In this document: positions 1 to 12,009 of the stretch, one piece after another
Layout: every line of letters starts with the position of its first letter
Position numbering within the stretch: position 1 is the stretch's first letter
Assembly: GCA_963556495.2 (NCBI GenBank)
Contig: OY747709.1
Coordinates: forward strand, 16,787,900-16,851,899
DNA from: Valencia hispanica
Lineage: Eukaryota; Chordata; Actinopteri; Cyprinodontiformes; Valenciidae
Length of the DNA stretch: 64,000 nucleotides
Reading direction: 5' to 3'
Translations under genes and position numbers: made by a program
The notes under the pieces: generated by a model
Seen by the model: the letters and a program-made list of their open reading frames with translations, nothing else
What the model was told of the DNA's origin: nothing
Databases searched by the model: none

Positions 1-3000
1 AGACCAAACCAAGACCATAAACTCACCATGTATACATGTACACCGTACACAATTTGTCAAAACTTCAAATCACAGAACCCCCCCCAAAAGAAACAAAGAA
101 GCAAACAAAAAAAACCTATGTTTGCCTTGTGGCCAAAAAAAACAGTACTGGTCCTGCCTTATCAATGTCAAGTGCTCATTGTTGTTTAACCTTTTTGTTT
201 CAGTTTAGTTTATTTCGATCAGTTACTGATTAAGCTGCTTTGGCTCAATCTGTTTTACTTTTAAGTGTCTAGTCATTTGAGTGGATTTAACTGATTGAGC
301 TAAGAATAACACTGCCACTTATAGCTTAACTGTTCATGTCAACATAACACGGTTAGTTGAAACGACTTTTTTCTATTATAAGATCTATTTTTAATGATAT
401 TTAGATGAAAAATTCAGTTGTTTTAAACTGGGGATTTGTTTAAAAGGTTATAACCTTTTGAGCCATACATCCAGCTAGGGGGCTATAATACTGATCTTCA
501 TACGGCCTCCTTTTTTATCAGATTACTCTGATTAAATGTGTTTAACATCTACCACTATGCAGTACTGCATTTTTACAGGCTGTGACATGTGTAGGTAGCT
601 AGAGATCCCTATGTAACTCAGCAAACCTGAAGAAACCTTTAGACTTATAACTCTGATTTGCTGTTAGCTCTAAAAGTAATAATCACTGTTTTGTTGACAT
701 AAAAATGCTGAGAAAAATACTGCGGATTATACACCAACTGAACAGAAAATCGTAACAGAACCCACTTCAAAGAATTTGTGAGCTAAATTAATTTTCCAGG
801 GGGTGCAGAAATCCCTTAACTGATTTTTGGCATAAAAAAACAAAAAACCAAACTCCCTGAAAACCAAACATGCAAAAATAGTCTCAAATCTAGTGAAAAA
901 ATAAGGTGAAAAATGGCCTTACTCTTACAGTATTTATGGGCAGAGCATAAAATGTGTCACATTACATCCAAAGTCAAGTTTTCATACATCATTACTATGT
1001 AAGATAGTGATGTAGCATTACTTTTAACGTAATTAATCATTTCATTTTATCTCAACAACCCAAACAGCCCAAAAAATAATATACCACACTAAAAAGCATA
1101 GGGAGGATTTTTGTGTGTATTTAAGCAAAATAGGTACATTTAGAAAGATGACTAATTACTGTATTTTTGTTAGGTTATGTTGTCATTCATTAACAAAGTC
1201 TTGAATATGAGGTAAAATACACCTGAACTGGATCGTGAAAATGAATGGATAGCTCCAGGTAATGCAATAACTGTTAATAGTGTGTCAGGCATAACTTTGT
1301 TGTAACATTCTCATTGATTCATTGCAGAATGCGCCTCAGTAAAATTAGGTAGGATGGTAAATCCATAACCAAACAACAATTTTACCTAGCCAACCTCAGA
1401 CTCTCGATGGCTGTCTGTTTGAATTGTTAAAACTGTGCCATCACTGTCATAAGTATCAAAGCATCCAGAAAAACTGTGACACGAAACACTGGATTGTTGA
1501 CAACTGTCTTTAAGTTGAGATTTGGAAGCGGATACTGTGGATCGACTTGACTAACCCGCAGACCTCTAAATAAATGATCAAATAAATAAGAGGAGTGCTT
1601 GATAATCATTGGTTACTCCGATTCTTTAATATTGGGTGTAAAGCAATTAATTCTGGCAGAAAACCGAGAGTTGAGAGTGGTTATCAGGTTTTTGCTGCCA
1701 AAAGACAAAAACCCACAATTCGGAAACTCCAGACTATGTGTCCATTTGTCACATTAGAAGGAAGCGATGCATCTCCTCGAAGGACAGGAGCATATTTTTT
1801 CTACTATAAATAAGTTAGTTTTAAGAAAAAAAATACTGTATTTTCTTTCCACAAACACAGTGCTAGCGCAATCACTTCCCTATATAGCACTGACATTTTT
1901 CTCTTAAGCAGTTACCATCAGTTGTGTTCAGCTTGGTGCTGTAATTCTGTTTATATTTAGCTACTTCTAGCAATTTGAACAAAAAAAAGAAATATTGATT
2001 TAGCATTAGTTGCATGAAAATATTAATGAAATGTCTTTTGTACGGTTGATAATGCTACCATGTTTAGATTTAGCTACTTAGCTAGCAGAGCCACCATGTA
2101 GCTGAGGGAGAAAATTCTGCAAAATCACTTCAGTCATGCTCTGCTAATTTGGTAGGCTGTGTCCTATTGTTACGTTTGCTTCTTTCTCTCCTAAATATCA
2201 CAAAATAGTATCCTGTTATATGTACGTGCTGATTCAGACAGCTTTGTTCCTATAGCCTGTAAGAGTGTTGTAAAATGAGTCAAGCATTCAAAGCACCTGA
2301 CGAGACTTGCCCCATAATACTGACTTAAGTATCTGTCACTCCTGGTGTGCAAAGTTTGAGTTGTTACTGACAGAGAGACAATGTAGCGTAGCCAATGTAT
2401 AGAAGTCAGTCCAGGAGAATCCATGGCACTAACAAGGCATGGCAGGATTTTAGCTTTTGTTGTTCTTCAGTATGTGTTTCTGTTTATTCAGTTCTTTGTA
2501 ATTTCGAGTAAATTTCCATTTGAATGTACACAGCTCAAATACACTCAGTACAGTGGCCTCAAAGGTTATTTGCACACCTGGTGGTGAAGATGTATAAAAA
2601 GCCTTTAAATAGATGTGTTTTTATTGCATCGGCATCATCTCACATTGCGGAAAACCCAACCTTTATTGTGAGTCAATTAATGTAGTGCTGACAAATAAAT
2701 ATTCAATTCAATTTTAGGTGTCATTTGAGCACGGCAAACACTATTTTCTTCAAAGTTCATGTTTGGAAAATACTCAAGTGCTGACACAACTTTGCCCTGA
2801 TGCTGCAATCTGTGGAGAGCCCTGAGCTCTCAGTGCATTATGCACATCCACCTTAATTGTTGCATCCGCTGAGGCTTTGCTTAAACTGGAGTTTTCTCTT
2901 CTTATGTCAGCTATATTTGCTCTGCTTATTTACCAAAGACTTAAGATGTAATCTGTGAGTCATTTCTATCTCAGAAATGATTCATATGTATTTTCATAGC

Positions 3001-3713
3001 TCTACATGGTGTAGCTAATTTATTCAATGACATCAATCAGAGGTTTACCAACTGGGCACTCCATTTCTAGAAAACAAGCTCAGTCTGAGTTGGTATGAAG
3101 AGGTAAAGCTTTTGAAGGTATTTAAATAAATATTTGCAGAGATCTTAGGGTTTGGACTCACAAGAAATAATATTGATGTTCATTGTTAGGATAAACGTTA
3201 TTTAGGTAAACATTTGCACAATACATCTCGATGTCAATAAAGTTTGTTTTCATCTTTGGGTTTTTTACAAGATGAAATAAGTGTTTGCATAACCTGGGAA
3301 CAGAATTAACCCCCTTCCCCATTAGAACAGGCCTCATATGCTCTAGCCAGTGTAATTCTGTAAGGACATCTTGAATAGGAGGGGAAAGCAAAGCCCTACC
3401 GAGGCAGTCCTTTCTTTACAGCGTAACTTAACTCTTCTTCCAATATAACACCTCGACAAGGAGAATCCCACCAAATAATAGGTTGAGTAGGGACACCATT
3501 GCTGCAGGCTGCATCCCTGTAATTGCTAAGCATTTCCTAGTCACAGCAAAGGCAGTTGAGATGACAAGGGAATGGGCGAGTCTCCAAATACACACACACA
3601 CACATACGCACACACAAAAAACTTATAGCGTGACCGCCCCGAGACAGATGGGCGGAAATACACACGCACACCTAGTTTTCATATAATGATAAATGTACAT
3701 GTGTGTCTCAGTA
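1..3713. other. Intergenic DNA, no gene seen
   Basis: AT-rich sequence with only short open frames and no recognisable protein motif or RNA gene. Around 2549-2800 the text starting ACAGTGGCCTCAAAGG resembles the terminus of a fish Tc1-like element followed by decayed sequence, so a Tc1 scrap is likely there. A short CA tract sits at about 3590-3616. Nothing else can be supported. Confidence 0.6.
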
Positions 3714-3715
3714 TA

Positions 3716-5285
3716 CAGTGGCTTGCAAAAGTATTCGGCCCCCTTGAACTTTTCCACATTTTGTCACATTACAGCCACAAACATGAATCCATTTTAATTG
3801 AAATTCCACATGAAAGACCAATACAAAGTGGTGCACACGTGAGAAGTGGAACAAAAATCATACATGATTCTAAAAATTTTTTACAAATAAATAACTGAAA
3901 AGTGGGGTGTGCGTAATTATTCAGCCCCCTTTGGTCTGAGTGCAGTCAGTTGCCCATAGACATTGTCTGATGAGTGCTAATGACTAAATAGAGTGCACCT
4001 GTGTGTAATCTAATGTCAGTACAAATACAGCTGCCCTGTGACGGCCTCAGAGGTTGTCTAAGAGAATGTTGGGAGCAACAACACCATGAAGTCCAAAGAA
4101 CACACCAGACAGGTCAGGGATAAAGTTATTGAGAAATTTAAAGCAGGCTTAGGCTACAAAAAGATTTCCCAAGCCTTGAACATCCCACGGAGCACTGTTC
4201 AAGCGATCATTCAGAAATGGAAGGAGTATGGCACAACTGTAAACCTACCAAGACAAGGCCGTCCACCTAAACTCACAGGCCGAACAAGGAGAGCGCTGAT
4301 CAGAAATGCAGCCAAGAGGCCCATGGGGACCTGGGGGAATCTGTCCATAGGACATCTATCAGTAATGCACTGCACAAAGTTGGCCTTTATGGAAGAGTGG
4401 CAAGAAGAAAGCCATTGTTAAAGGAAAACCATAAGAAGTCCCGTTTGCAGTTTGCCACAAGCCATGTGGGGGACACAGCACACATGTGGAAGAAGGTGCT
4501 CTGGTCAGATGAGACCAAAATGGAACTTTTGGGCCAAAATGCAAAACGCTATGTGTGGCGGAAAACTAACACTGCACATCACTCTGAACACACCATCCCC
4601 ACTGTCAAATATGGTGGTGGCAGCATCATGCTCTGGGGGTGCTTCTCTTCAGCAGGGACAGGGAAGCTGGTCAGAGGTGATGGGAAGATGGATGGAGCCA
4701 AATACAGGGCAATCTTGGAAGAAAAGCTCTTGGTGTCTGCCAAAGACTTGAGACTGGGGCGGAGGTTCACCTTCCAGCAGGACAACGACCCTAAACATAA
4801 AGCCAGGGCAACAATGGAATGGTTTAAAACAAAACATATCAATGTGTTAGAATGGCCCAGTCAAAGTCCAGATCAAAATCCAATCGAGAATCTGTGGCAA
4901 GATCTGAAAACTACTGTTCACAAACGCTGTCCATCTAATCTGACTGAGCTGGAGCTGTTTTCCAAAGAAGAATGGGCAAGAATTTCAGTGTCTAGATGTA
5001 CAAAGCTGGTAGAGACATACCCTAAAATACTGGCAGCTGGAATTGCAGCAAAAGGTGGTTCTACAAAGTATTGACTCAGGGGGCTGAATAATTACGCACA
5101 CCCCACTTTTCAGTTATTTATTTGTAAAAAATGTTTGGAATCATGTATGATTTTTGTTCCACTTCTCACGTGTACACCACTTTGTATTGGTCTTTCACGT
5201 GGAATTCCAATAAAATTGATTCATGTTTGTGGCTGTAATGTGACAAAATGTGGAAAAGGGGGCCGAATACTTTTGCAAGGCACTG
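3716..5285 (+). mobile_element. Tc1-like DNA transposon, nearly full length
   Basis: The element is 1570 bases, bounded by TA dinucleotides at 3714-3715 and 5286-5287, the standard Tc1/mariner target duplication. Both ends start CAGTG(G/C)CTTGCAAAAGTATTCGG. The inverted repeats are long, about 210 bases each (3716-3931 and 5079-5285), and differ at only a few positions, which suggests fairly recent insertion. A transposase reading frame fills most of the centre and is broken by one small deletion. It lies upstream of ttll10 and is not linked to it functionally. Confidence 0.95.
4086..5074 (+). pseudogene. Tc1-like transposase, broken by one short deletion
   Basis: The first segment (4086 to about 4325) encodes the N-terminal paired-like helix-turn-helix region, starting MKSKEHTRQVRDKV, with a GRPPK AT-hook-like motif. 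After RPM near 4325 the frame is lost; the family frame resumes at about 4333 (GESVHRTSISNALHKVG) and stays open to a stop at 5072-5074. The catalytic triad is visible as WSDETK, QQDNDPKH and PIENLW. Compared with intact relatives, roughly a dozen codons are missing at the break, with a net frame change. The protein cannot be made whole, but the DDE half is intact. Confidence 0.9.
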
Positions 5286-5287
5286 TA

Positions 5288-8200
5288 CCTACATTTTCAT
5301 CCTCTAGAAATGTGTTTGACTTTTAAAAAGACATTGCTCCTGAAGCAATGTGTTTGATGTGGTTGAACTGTTTGAATTGAATTGAAGAACTACAACAGTA
5401 ATGGGTTGTATAGATACGCTTGAGTCTACAAGCCATCTTTGGGGAAATTTAATTTTACATTTCTTTCTCAATGCAAAGAAATATTTTCTATTAAACTGAA
5501 ACCATCAAATCCATCAAAGCTGATGAAAATATAACTAAGATGAACACAAAGTTGTGCGTTTATTCTAATATGTCCTCCTAACCCAGACAAACGCACCCAG
5601 ACTTTTGGCCTATGTTGAAGCACGAGGTCGACGGGGCTGTAAAACAAGCCTGTTCTCTTTGTCCCACCTACGCAGCACTTTGCACGGTGTGTCTATCAGA
5701 TGGCGGCTCTTTATCAAGGTGTGGCTGACACTGGCTCCACACAAAGCTCATTAAATGGGAACACGGCAGGTCTGCTGCTAATAACTGGGGTGTTGCACAG
5801 ACACAGACATTTTGTTACATATGCAAAAGAGAAGGAAACAAACTAAAATCCTTGCTCATGATTACTTGTGAAATATGGTTTCATATGTGAATAATACTTG
5901 ATGCTGCAAAGGCTCTCAAACGATTTTGTTTCAGAAAAAAGGTGTAGGTCAGGTTCACTGGTTGCAAACTTGGACCAAAGCTGACTTAAAGTCAGAGCTA
6001 AAGGCTTCACAAGCAACTTTAAGAACCATCAGCACTCTTAAGCTCTACAGTAAGAAAAGAGTGACAAAACTGACAAATTTTTTTACTTAACTTTCCACAG
6101 ATATTAACGTCCCACATACCCCCCCCCCTTTTTTTTTTGTGTGTGTGTGCAAAAGTTTCAGTTTTTCTTTATTTTAAATCCTAAAAATAGAAATGCAATG
6201 GTGGCTTCCTGTAGTAGCAATCCATCAAAAAAATTATAAGTTATCTTGTCTACGAAATGACATGTAGCATTTGCACGTCTAACAGTTTTATTTAGCTGAA
6301 CTAAGGGCAAATATGTCTCTTTGGATTTTAAAGGTTCAGACCCACGTGTTAGCAGGTTGTAAGCAGTTAATATCCTAACTTCAGAAAATAACTATTTTGA
6401 AAGCTTCATTTAACATAAATACAGATTTGTTGGTTCCTGAGACAGAAGTCTAAGACCAAAGCAGTCTCCTAATGAGTCCATTGTGAAAAATGTCCAAGTG
6501 GGTCATGCTCAGGTAATATTAAAAGTGTGATTACATTTGCTCTTGGCAAATATTTACAAAGAAACAGGTGATTATTAGTACAGGAAATGGCTGTGGGAGG
6601 CAGTGCACCACTAATAATCTGCCTGTAAGGAACACTGAGAGTGGAACATATTTGTGATAAGTCTAACTACCTAACCAGAGCAACACAATAAAGTGGACCC
6701 CAGCGTATTCATGCACAAGTATTTGTGTATTAATTTTTCTGTGGAATGAGACTCAAAGTTGTTTGTGCAAAAATTCGCCAATTCGCTGATTTTCTTCTGC
6801 ATATTGAAACATTCACATAAAAATGCAGCTTCGGAAGCTGGAATAAGTTTGCCCAGTACTACTTGACACGCTATTGGCTGGTGTTTGCAAAGCAGCCAAT
6901 CCAGTAGCTGCACTTCTTTTTCTTGCAGCTAATTGGCTGTACCCTCAAGAGTGGAAATAAGGAACTTGCTATTTGCTTACATATTAGCTCCTGTGGTTGT
7001 GTTAAGACAGTTTCTACTGTGTGTATTAGGGCATAGTAAGGTATATTTGGTGTGTAAACTATTAAAATAGGTAGTTCTAAGTGTTTTTGAAGAGGATTTC
7101 AAGTATTCGTAGATTTTAACTATTCGCACAATGTTATAGTCCTAACCTGTAGACAAGCAGAATTTGCATGCATGGCACTTTAAATATAATCTCCTACTAA
7201 ATAGGAACAGCAGTCCTTGGTAACTGCGATGCTGTGTTTGCATTGATATTGTGTTTGTCTTGTAGAAATTTATATAATAGTGTTAAATGAAATGAAATTT
7301 AATCTATTTCAAATTCTATCATTTCACTTACTAGAAACATGTAAAATGTTCTGTTCTCGGTACATGTTTTACACAGGGAGCACACTATCTCCTACCTTCA
7401 CATCCTCTGTGAATAATCAATAACTTTTTGTAAATCCTGCTAATATATAGAATGTAATGTTGGATTCAGAGGTTCTTAAAAAGCATTCACAAAAATGTTA
7501 TTTAAGATGGTAGAGGTCAGATTTAGTCTTGGTCCCTCTTGGACTGGTTGTTAGCTGAAGCCTTTGGAAATAAGTAATCTGGATTTACACTAAATGAAGA
7601 TGACAAGAGAGTTACTATGACTTTACTCTAGGTAAGATATTTAAGGTTTATAACCTTTTAAACCTTCTAAAAACAGAACATCCATTTAAGATGTGCCTTG
7701 CGTCATGCTCAATTTTTGCTCTCACATGAAGCTGTAGGCAAAATGATTTATTCCTTATAGAAATAGAAACACAGTATATTTTGGGTTGTTATCGTGTGTC
7801 TTACACTAATTATTAAAATAAATAAATTAATGAAAAAGAAAACTTACTTAACTTACTTGCTCTGAATACATTTAAAGTCCACAAAACCGTTTCAACAATG
7901 TGGAGCTAAATCAGTTTGGGTTTTTCATACTGGAAGCATAATTATATGGTTTTGGGCCTGAGAGGCGCCCACCTCCTGTCAATTATTGTGCTGTTGTCGG
8001 GAACGGAAGGGATTATGCATAATTTCCAACGGTAGCTGGGCCTGGGTGTTTCCTCCTGAGTCAAATCAGAGACAGAAGGTAATTAGTGGATTTGCCTTGC
8101 AAGCAGACAAATGCTATGTTGCTCAACTACATATCTTGGCTCAAGACTTGGCAGTAGAGGTTGATAAATGATATTGTCAACATAATCTAAAAGTGAGTCA

Positions 8201-8321
8201 TGGTTGCGAATAAGTATGAAATTTAATGGGTGCAATTGATTCAGATATTTCATATGAGTTTTTTTTTGTTATGTATTAGAAAACAGTTCAGTAGTCTATT
8301 TTTTTACAGAATGGAAAAAAT
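5288..8321. other. Intergenic DNA, no gene seen
   Basis: No protein, RNA gene or structured repeat could be supported. A poly-C/poly-T stretch followed by GT repeats lies at 6119-6150. Open frames are short and lack family motifs. Confidence 0.5.
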
Positions 8322-8504
<183 letters not shown>

Positions 8505-8914
8505 TGCTATCATGAGATTAAAAAAACTTTGAGATTAATTAATTATGAATTGTAATTCATTAATCTCTTTTTTTTCATTAACGTTCTGGACGCAGTGGGG
8601 TAAATATCTTCTCTGAGTCCAGCTGTATTACGGGTTAAAACAACACGTAATGTGCGCATTATTTTTGATACCGACGGCTTGCCATACCGGTGGACCTGGG
8701 CGGCCGGGTGGAGCTGCAGTTTGCGGAGAGATGGGAGAGCGTCCCGCTGCTCGGTGAGAAGAGTAACAGCGTTACATGCTTCACCCAAAAGTTTCCAATA
8801 ACCCCATATAAAGTTGCTGGATTTGCCGCAAGTTGCTTTTTTTTTTTTTTTTTTTAGAAAGAATCGCTATAAACTCACCAAATATAGCAAAATTTGCAAC
8901 TCACCGTTCTTCCT

Positions 8915-9874
8915 TAAGGAACACCAAACTACTCAAAATTAAATAAATAAATAAAAACATTGTGAAATAGATATCTACATGAACAATAATAACAAATATA
9001 TAATGTGCCAATGAAATTGTGAAAAAAACTGAATATATATAAAGTTCTAAGCTCAATAGTATGAAATATTTTTCATTTTCCTTTAAAAATCTGTTTATTA
9101 ATATAATAAATGATTTTAATGTAAAATATTTGCTATTAATGGGAATTATTTTTTAGCCATTTTTATTTAATTTAATCAGTTTTTATTGCAAAATGTCATT
9201 TTTCCAAAGTCAGTTTTTATTTCATATTGGTGTTTTTCCCAGTGGCTTATTTATTTCAGAATGTCACTTTTCAGCAGAATAACCTCATCTGCCAATCAGA
9301 GTCAGTGGGTGGGACCTGCATGCTCATTGGCTGGTTCTTAAACACCAATCTTCCTAGATACCCATTCTCACTCACTACTGTGACTGAGCAGCCTGCTGTA
9401 CAGCTAGCAACGACATGCTAAGTCAAGAGTCGGAGTTGCATGAACTTTGTTCATCTCTGGTTGATCATCTCTGAGTTGCTTGGATAATATTTTTGAAATC
9501 ATCCCAGGAATGAAGTTATTCTGCTGAAAAGTGACATTCTGAAATAAATAAGCCACTGGGAAACCCCCCCCAGTATGAAATAAAAACTGACTTTGGAAAA
9601 ATGACGTTTTGCAATAAAAACTGATGAAATTAAATAAAAATGGCTAAAAAATAATTCCCATTATTAGCAAATATTTTACATTAAAATAATGTATTATATT
9701 AAGAAACAGATTTTTTAAGGAAAATGAAAAATATTTCATACTTAGAATTTTATCTATTCAGTTTTTTCACAATTTCATTGTCAAGTTATATATTTGTTAT
9801 TAATTGTTATCCAGATATCTATTTCACAATGGTTTTATTTATTTATTTAATTTTGAGTAGTTTGGTGTTCCATA
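8915..9874. mobile_element. Fold-back (long inverted repeat) element with 6-base target duplication
   Basis: The two arms (about 8915-9285 and 9512-9874) are inverted copies with only scattered mismatches and small indels. They start TAAGGAACACC on the left and end GGTGTTCCATA on the right. The direct repeat CTTCCT flanks both sides (8909-8914 and 9875-9880), fitting a 6-base target-site duplication. The roughly 225-base centre has no arm-like sequence and no coding motif. The element is a nonautonomous MITE-type DNA transposon; the superfamily is not certain. Six-base duplications with TA-starting ends would suit an IS3EU-type mobiliser, but that is inference. Confidence 0.85.
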
Positions 9875-10679
9875 CTTCCTCACCTGTGTGTATCTTGTGA
9901 AAAATGTCGCTTTATATACACTTTTCAATTTTATGAGATCATGCAAAATGTGTGTTACAGAGTAGGTTAAAATGCTCTTTAACCCTTCGGATCAACAGAT
10001 AATACCCATTCTGACTGACACCCTCATCTCAGATTTCCAACGGTTCACAGAGCAAAGGCTTACAGGAGGTAAATATTGAATGAAGCTAAACTTAGACTGG
10101 GGTATGTGATGGATACATTCGCCTTGAGTCGTAAGTTTGTCTTGAGATGTTGCTGTTGTAATATTCAACCTACAAATGGCAACTGTTGCTAAGAGACCCA
10201 GAAACCCAGAAACTGCTGATTGTTGACATTAGCCCGCTGGGTTAGCTTACTTTACCCAAGGCAACTGTGATTCATAGACTTTAGAGGGTAAAACTGCAGA
10301 CACTGAATGTGATTTCATTCCTGTAAAGTTTGTTTGTTTGCTTTTTTTTTTTAAGTTGAACAATAAGAGTGGAAGTGGCTAAGAGAGGTTTTGCCGTAGA
10401 CTCTGCCTGTTTTCAAGACTTCTTATCATGGAGTTACAGGTAAGCAAACTCAGTGCTGCTGGTCAGAGTATGGCTGTTATCTCTAAAGCATAACGTTCAT
10501 TTTAAAATTTTGTAACGTCTACTCTCTTTTTATGTTTAAACTGTCAAAGCTGTTTGAAATTTGAATTGAATATGAAATGGGACTACAGGCTAGGTATTTC
10601 AGTTCATTCCATCATAACTTAACAGTCAGCCTAATTCGATGCTTTTACTTAAAAAAAGAAACTAGGACACTTGCGTCTG

Positions 10680-11420
10680 CTGAAAGAGAGCGGCTACATT
10701 TTTCTTACATTACAACCAAGATTCAAAAGGTTTTAATTGGATTCTATAAGAAAAACCAACACAAAGTGATGCATAATTGTGAAACGGAAGCCTAATTATA
10801 AATGTTATAAATATAAAAGTTTGCTAGAAAACATTAATGAACATGAAGACAAAAGAACACAGCAGATAGGTCTGGAATACAGCATTTGATCTCAGTTAAT
10901 ATGTAATCAAATCTAGTTTACTAGACAAAATAAGTTTTTCCATCCAAGTAGTACTTTCTATATATAAAAAAAGGAAGACGATAACGGCAGCGCAGCAGTA
11001 GCTCTTTTTGTGGCTTCATTTAGCAGGGTAAAACCAGCTAATTGGATAAGCTCAGAGTCTGTATTACAACGTATGGAATTAAAATCGTCCAGGTAAAAGA
11101 TAAGACTAAGACTGTAGAAAGAAAACATGAAGCCTTCGCCAGCAATGGTTCGGGTGAAAGCCCCTTCCAGGGTTCCAGGAAGGTGCCACAGCTAAACACA
11201 GAAACGCCAGCATAGATGTAACTTCTGTAAAGAGAAATAAAGAGAACATGAAGTCGACTGATCTCAGTTTAGTAGTTTAAATGGAAAATATGAATCCAAT
11301 CTGACTGAGTTTGAGCTGTTTTGCTGAGAACGTGGACACAAATGTCAATTTCTGAGAAAAAATTAAAACCTGAAACAATTCACTTCCACTTCACAACTAT
11401 GCAGTTCGTTGTGTTGTTTT
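10680..11420 (+). mobile_element. Decayed Tc1-like relic
   Basis: Sequence near 10700 (ATTACAACCAAGATTC, then AAAACCAACACAAAGTGATG) matches the subterminal pattern of fish Tc1 elements. Further right come an ACATGAAGACAAAAGAACAC segment, like the start of the transposase gene, and CCAATCTGACTGAGTTTGAGC near 11295, like the region after the last catalytic motif. No usable frame survives and the edges are approximate. It lies just upstream of ttll10 exon 1. Confidence 0.6.
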
Positions 11421-11611
11421 TGTCTTTATTTACATAAGATCCAAATAGAATACATGCAAGACACTGCGGGCCATTGTCCGAAGTAAAGGATAATTTGGGT
11501 TATCATGGTTAACGCTTTCTTAATCGCTGGCGCTTGTTGATCAAAACATATCTATCTGCATAGGTTGGAAGAGTAACAAGTCCATCCAGTGATCTGCAGC
11601 AGCGAGAGGCC

Positions 11612-11970
11612 ATGGCGTCTGAGTGCTGGGTAAAGATTTACAGCGAAGACACAACGGAAGAAATGAAGGGGCCACAAGAACAGGAAAAGAAGCAGATTCT
11701 TTACAGAGACAAGGTGGAGCCGAGAACAGAACAGCCTGCGTCACCTGACTGTACTGACATACAGGAAGTGACATCAGAAGGTGGACCAGAGCGTGCCCAG
11801 AGGGAGGGGACAATGACTCAGGAGGAGAGAAGGAAATATTCACACTTATCTGTCAGGCAGAAGAGACAGTGTGGACTGGCAGGTGTGTGAGTGTGTGTGT
11901 GTGTGTGTGAGTGTGCGTGTGTGCGTGCGTGTGTGCTTATATGGGTAGAAATACAGACTTGTGTGTGTGC

Positions 11971-12009
<39 letters not shown>

